Source: JACDBD01 sp050743385 (GTDB taxonomy: Bacteria; Actinomycetota; Acidimicrobiia; IMCC26256; JACDBD01). Taken from it: a stretch of DNA of 7,942 nucleotides. This document shows, piece after piece, positions 6,233 to 7,942 of the stretch (positions are counted from its first letter, which is position 1; each line of letters opens with the position of its first letter). The notes beneath the pieces were generated by a model. The model made no database searches. It saw nothing but the letters and a program-made list of their open reading frames with translations, and was not told the origin of the DNA. Both the position numbers and the translations under genes were made by a program. The DNA lies in contig JBOGFJ010000055.1 in NCBI GenBank assembly GCA_050743385.1, forward strand, positions 1 through 7,942, given 5' to 3'.

Positions 6233-6712
6233 TCATACGCGCTGAGCTCGCAGCCGTCCCGACCGCAGGAACTCGTGACGTTTGGCGCGATCGGTGAGGC
6301 CGAACAGCACGACGGCCCAGGCACAGGCCGCCAGGCCGGCCGCTTCCTGGAGCGCGACCAGCCCGATCGGCGGGAGCAAGCCGTCGTGCGGGAGAGACCG
6401 GCCGAGGAACGGCCACCAGAACACCTCGCTCGACGCCCACGCACCCGAGAGCACGAGCCCGCACAGGTACCCGATCGGCAGGCAGATCAGCCGCCGGCGC
6501 AGGAGCCGGGGTTGGCCGACCGTCGCCACCATCACGATGAACAGCAGCGCCACCCCCGCGACCAAGGCGTGCCCGTACGCGAGCCGCCGGAACGGCAGGT
6601 CGATCGCGAGCGGGAGCACCGACCCGACCGCGACCAGGCGGTAGTCGACCCCCGAGCTACGAAAGACGTAATGGACGAGGAGGACCGACAGCCCGACATA
6701 CCAGAGCAGCAA
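6233..6712 (-). CDS. small multi-pass membrane protein, DUF457-like
   Basis: A 159-residue hydrophobic protein with about five predicted membrane segments (roughly 1-17, 24-38, 47-65, 74-92 and 114-138) and a basic C-terminal tail. The opening MLLWYVG, D23/R25 followed by VGSVLPLAID, GHAL (47-50), LLRRRLICLPIG (70-81) and EVFWWPF (96-102) resemble actinobacterial members of the DUF457 family (PF04307, membrane-bound predicted metal-dependent hydrolases). This is from memory and only moderately sure. The usual LPD and the later His/Asp residues appear replaced (LPLAID, LCGLVLSGAW), so metal binding may be lost. The start is TTG 6712, only 4 nt after the RNase HI stop and without a ribosome site, suggesting coupled translation. 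No better start exists before the first helix. Its role beside RNase HI is unknown. Confidence 0.8.
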   Translation of the reverse strand: MLLWYVGLSVLLVHYVFRSSGVDYRLVAVGSVLPLAIDLPFRRLAYGHALVAGVALLFIVMVATVGQPRLLRRRLICLPIGYLCGLVLSGAWASSEVFWWPFLGRSLPHDGLLPPIGLVALQEAAGLAACAWAVVLFGLTDRAKRHEFLRSGRLRAQRV

Positions 6713-6716
6713 GGAA

Positions 6717-7136
6717 TCAGGCGCCGTCGAGGGCGGCGTTCACCAGCGCGTCGGCCACGACGTTGCGCTCACGAGGCACGTGCACGAGCTCGACCTCCTC
6801 GTACCGCGCCAGCAGTGCCCGGGCCTTCTCGTACAGCGGCCGCAGATGCGCCTGCTTGACGCGGTACCGCCCCTGGAGCTGGCGGACCACGAGCTGCGAA
6901 TCGGCTTTCACCGTGATCGCCGGCGCCGGGAACTGCCGGGCGGCTTCCAGGCCCGCGATCAGCGATCGGTACTCGGCGACGTTGTTCGTGGTGACGCCGA
7001 TGCGCTCGCTGACCGTGGCGAGCTGGGTGGGCGGATCGGTGTGAGGGTCGAGCACCACCGCGCCGATGGCGGCCGGGCCGGGGTTCCCGCGCGCGCCACC
7101 ATCGCAGTACAACACGACGCGTTCGCGCTCGGTCAC
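6717..7136 (-). CDS. rnhA: ribonuclease HI
   Basis: A 139-residue RNase HI that cuts the RNA strand of RNA-DNA hybrids, acting in R-loop and primer removal. The four acidic catalytic residues are visible: D12 in YCDGGARGNPG, E55 in NNVAEY, D79 in KADSQLVV and D129 in NVVADALVN. It lacks the basic handle helix of E. coli RNase HI, like the N-terminal domain of mycobacterial Rv2228c, to which it looks closest. Unlike that protein it ends right after the RNase H domain, with no fused phosphatase. GTG 7136 is chosen because AGGAGG at 7145-7150 lies 8 nt upstream; an in-frame TTG at 7154 would sit before that site. It follows the zinc-ribbon gene by 25 nt, and the membrane-protein gene follows after 4 nt. 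Confidence 0.96.
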   Translation of the reverse strand: MTERERVVLYCDGGARGNPGPAAIGAVVLDPHTDPPTQLATVSERIGVTTNNVAEYRSLIAGLEAARQFPAPAITVKADSQLVVRQLQGRYRVKQAHLRPLYEKARALLARYEEVELVHVPRERNVVADALVNAALDGA

Positions 7137-7144
7137 GAGGCCAT

Positions 7145-7150
7145 CCTCCT
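7145..7150 (-). promoter_or_regulatory. strong ribosome binding site of rnhA
   Basis: Read on the minus strand this is AGGAGG, the full consensus, ending 8 nt before GTG 7136. It is the best ribosome site in the window and settles the RNase HI start on GTG 7136 rather than TTG 7154. Confidence 0.75.
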
Positions 7151-7161
7151 GCAACGCCTCG

Positions 7162-7896
7162 TCAGGGAACGAGGATGCAGCCGCAGTTGTCGCAGTGCGC
7201 CACTACGCCCGAGCCGCCCTTGCGGATGCGCTCCGCCTCGGTCGACGGGATCGACAGATGGCAGCCCTGGCACGTGCCGCCCACGAGCCGGGCCGCACCC
7301 ACGCCGTGAGCGCGGCGGCGGCAGCGCTCGTAGTCGTCGAGGAGCTCGGGACTGAGCCGGGCGGCAAGCTCCTCGCGCGCGGTGGTCTCGGTGCCGAGCT
7401 CGGCATCGATCGTGGCTTCGGCCGCGGCGAGGGTCGTGCGCAGCTGCCGGGCCTCCGACTCGAGCGCGCCCGCCTCGGCGTCGAGCTTCGCCAGCTCGGT
7501 GTCGAGCGCCTCGCGCTGCTCCATCACCGCCAGCTCGCGGTCTTCGACGCTGCGCTGGTGACGCCGGAGCTGATCGACGTCTGCCTGCATCGCTTGGAGC
7601 TCGCGCGGTGAAGCGATCTCACCCGAGTACATCGTGCGCTCGACGTCGACGGCCCGCTCCTCGAGCGACTTGGCATCGTCGTCGAAGCGTTGCTCCTCAC
7701 GCGCCGCGTCGTCGCGGCGCGCTCGCAGCTCCGATCGGGCACCGTCGAGCTCGGCCAACCGGGCTTCCGTGCCCTGCAGTGCGGACCGCTCCTCGAGCGT
7801 CTCGCGGCGGTGGCGCAGCCGGTCGGCGGCCGTGTCGTGCTCTTGGAGGTCGAGCAGCGTGTCGAACATGACCTCGCTGCCGACGTCAGCGCCCAC
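7162..7896 (-). CDS. C4 zinc-ribbon coiled-coil protein (Rv2229c-like)
   Basis: A 244-residue protein with a long charged coiled-coil from about residue 15 to 180, rich in Glu, Arg, Ala and Leu heptads, and a C-terminal zinc ribbon with CQGC (209-212) and CDNC (235-238). The loop YSGEIASPRELQAMQ (90-104), which breaks the coil, is a conserved feature of this family, known from mycobacterial Rv2229c and chlamydial CT398. A scaffold or nucleic-acid/protein-binding role is assumed for the family; no enzymatic activity is expected. GTG 7896 is chosen because a TAGGCT box lies 7 nt upstream, fitting a leaderless transcript; ATG 7869 (MFDTLLDLQ) would give a protein 9 residues shorter. It is the first gene of the minus-strand operon and sits directly upstream of rnhA, the same order as Rv2229c-Rv2228c. 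Confidence 0.92.
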   Translation of the reverse strand: MGADVGSEVMFDTLLDLQEHDTAADRLRHRRETLEERSALQGTEARLAELDGARSELRARRDDAAREEQRFDDDAKSLEERAVDVERTMYSGEIASPRELQAMQADVDQLRRHQRSVEDRELAVMEQREALDTELAKLDAEAGALESEARQLRTTLAAAEATIDAELGTETTAREELAARLSPELLDDYERCRRRAHGVGAARLVGGTCQGCHLSIPSTEAERIRKGGSGVVAHCDNCGCILVP

Positions 7897-7903
7897 GGCC
7901 CCG

Positions 7904-7909
7904 AGCCTA
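7904..7909 (-). promoter_or_regulatory. -10 box of a leaderless promoter for the zinc-ribbon/rnhA operon
   Basis: On the minus strand TAGGCT fits TANNNT and is followed by 7 nt (CGGGGCC) and then GTG 7896. The spacing equals that of the amine oxidase start, and no ribosome site precedes the GTG. No convincing -35 box is visible in the 33 bases left before the window edge. It would drive the four genes down to 5653. Confidence 0.55.
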
Positions 7910-7942
7910 ACGGGAACCCGAGCGCGCGCGGCTCACTAGTCG

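Noticed and set aside
5653..7896. New defence system made of a nuclease, membrane protein, phosphatase and coiled-coil protein
   Set aside because: The nuclease is an ordinary RNase HI and the order mirrors the conserved mycobacterial Rv2229c-Rv2228c locus, so a core cellular role is far more likely than defence.

Overview
The window is a very GC-rich, densely packed stretch of ordinary bacterial chromosome. It most resembles an actinobacterium, probably of the Acidimicrobiia type (Ilumatobacter/Iamia-like). Four things point that way: the zinc-ribbon coiled-coil gene directly upstream of RNase HI, as in mycobacterial Rv2229c-Rv2228c; a histidine phosphatase resembling the C-terminal half of Rv2228c; frequent GTG/TTG starts; and several starts that lack a Shine-Dalgarno (SD) site but have a TANNNT box 6-7 nt upstream, the mark of leaderless transcription. 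The lineage is inferred from family resemblance, not from a marker gene. I see no mobile elements, CRISPR arrays, tRNA or rRNA.

Layout. (1) Positions 1-1672, minus strand: a flavin monoamine oxidase, followed downstream by the first 94 codons of a CrtC/lipocalin-like (DUF7064/7065-type) protein that runs off the left edge. (2) Positions 1673-1699: a 27-bp divergent spacer with a nearly perfect palindrome that can supply a -10 box in both directions. (3) Positions 1700-5610, plus strand: five tightly packed genes, DUF429 protein, small aminoglycoside-phosphotransferase-fold kinase, DUF488 protein, membrane-anchored class III nucleotidyl cyclase, and biotin synthase BioB. Three of the four junctions are 4-bp start/stop overlaps and the fourth is a 20-bp gap, so co-transcription and translational coupling are likely. 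(4) Positions 5611-5652: a short convergent gap with a weak hairpin. (5) Positions 5653-7896, minus strand: a four-gene operon read right to left, zinc-ribbon coiled-coil protein, RNase HI, a small multi-pass membrane protein, and a histidine phosphatase. A leaderless-type -10 box lies just upstream of its first gene.

How the genes work together. BioB (last step of biotin synthesis) and RNase HI (RNA-DNA hybrid removal) have firm roles. The monoamine oxidase should oxidatively deaminate an amine and appears able to bind FAD covalently. The DUF429-kinase-DUF488 trio is tightly coupled but has no known joint function. The minus-strand operon carries, as separate genes, the two activities that mycobacteria fuse in Rv2228c, with a membrane-protein gene between them. 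I found no convincing new defence or mobile system. The best leads are the symmetric divergent promoter, the unfused Rv2228c-like operon with its inserted membrane gene, and the cyclase that lacks the usual adenine-recognising lysine.
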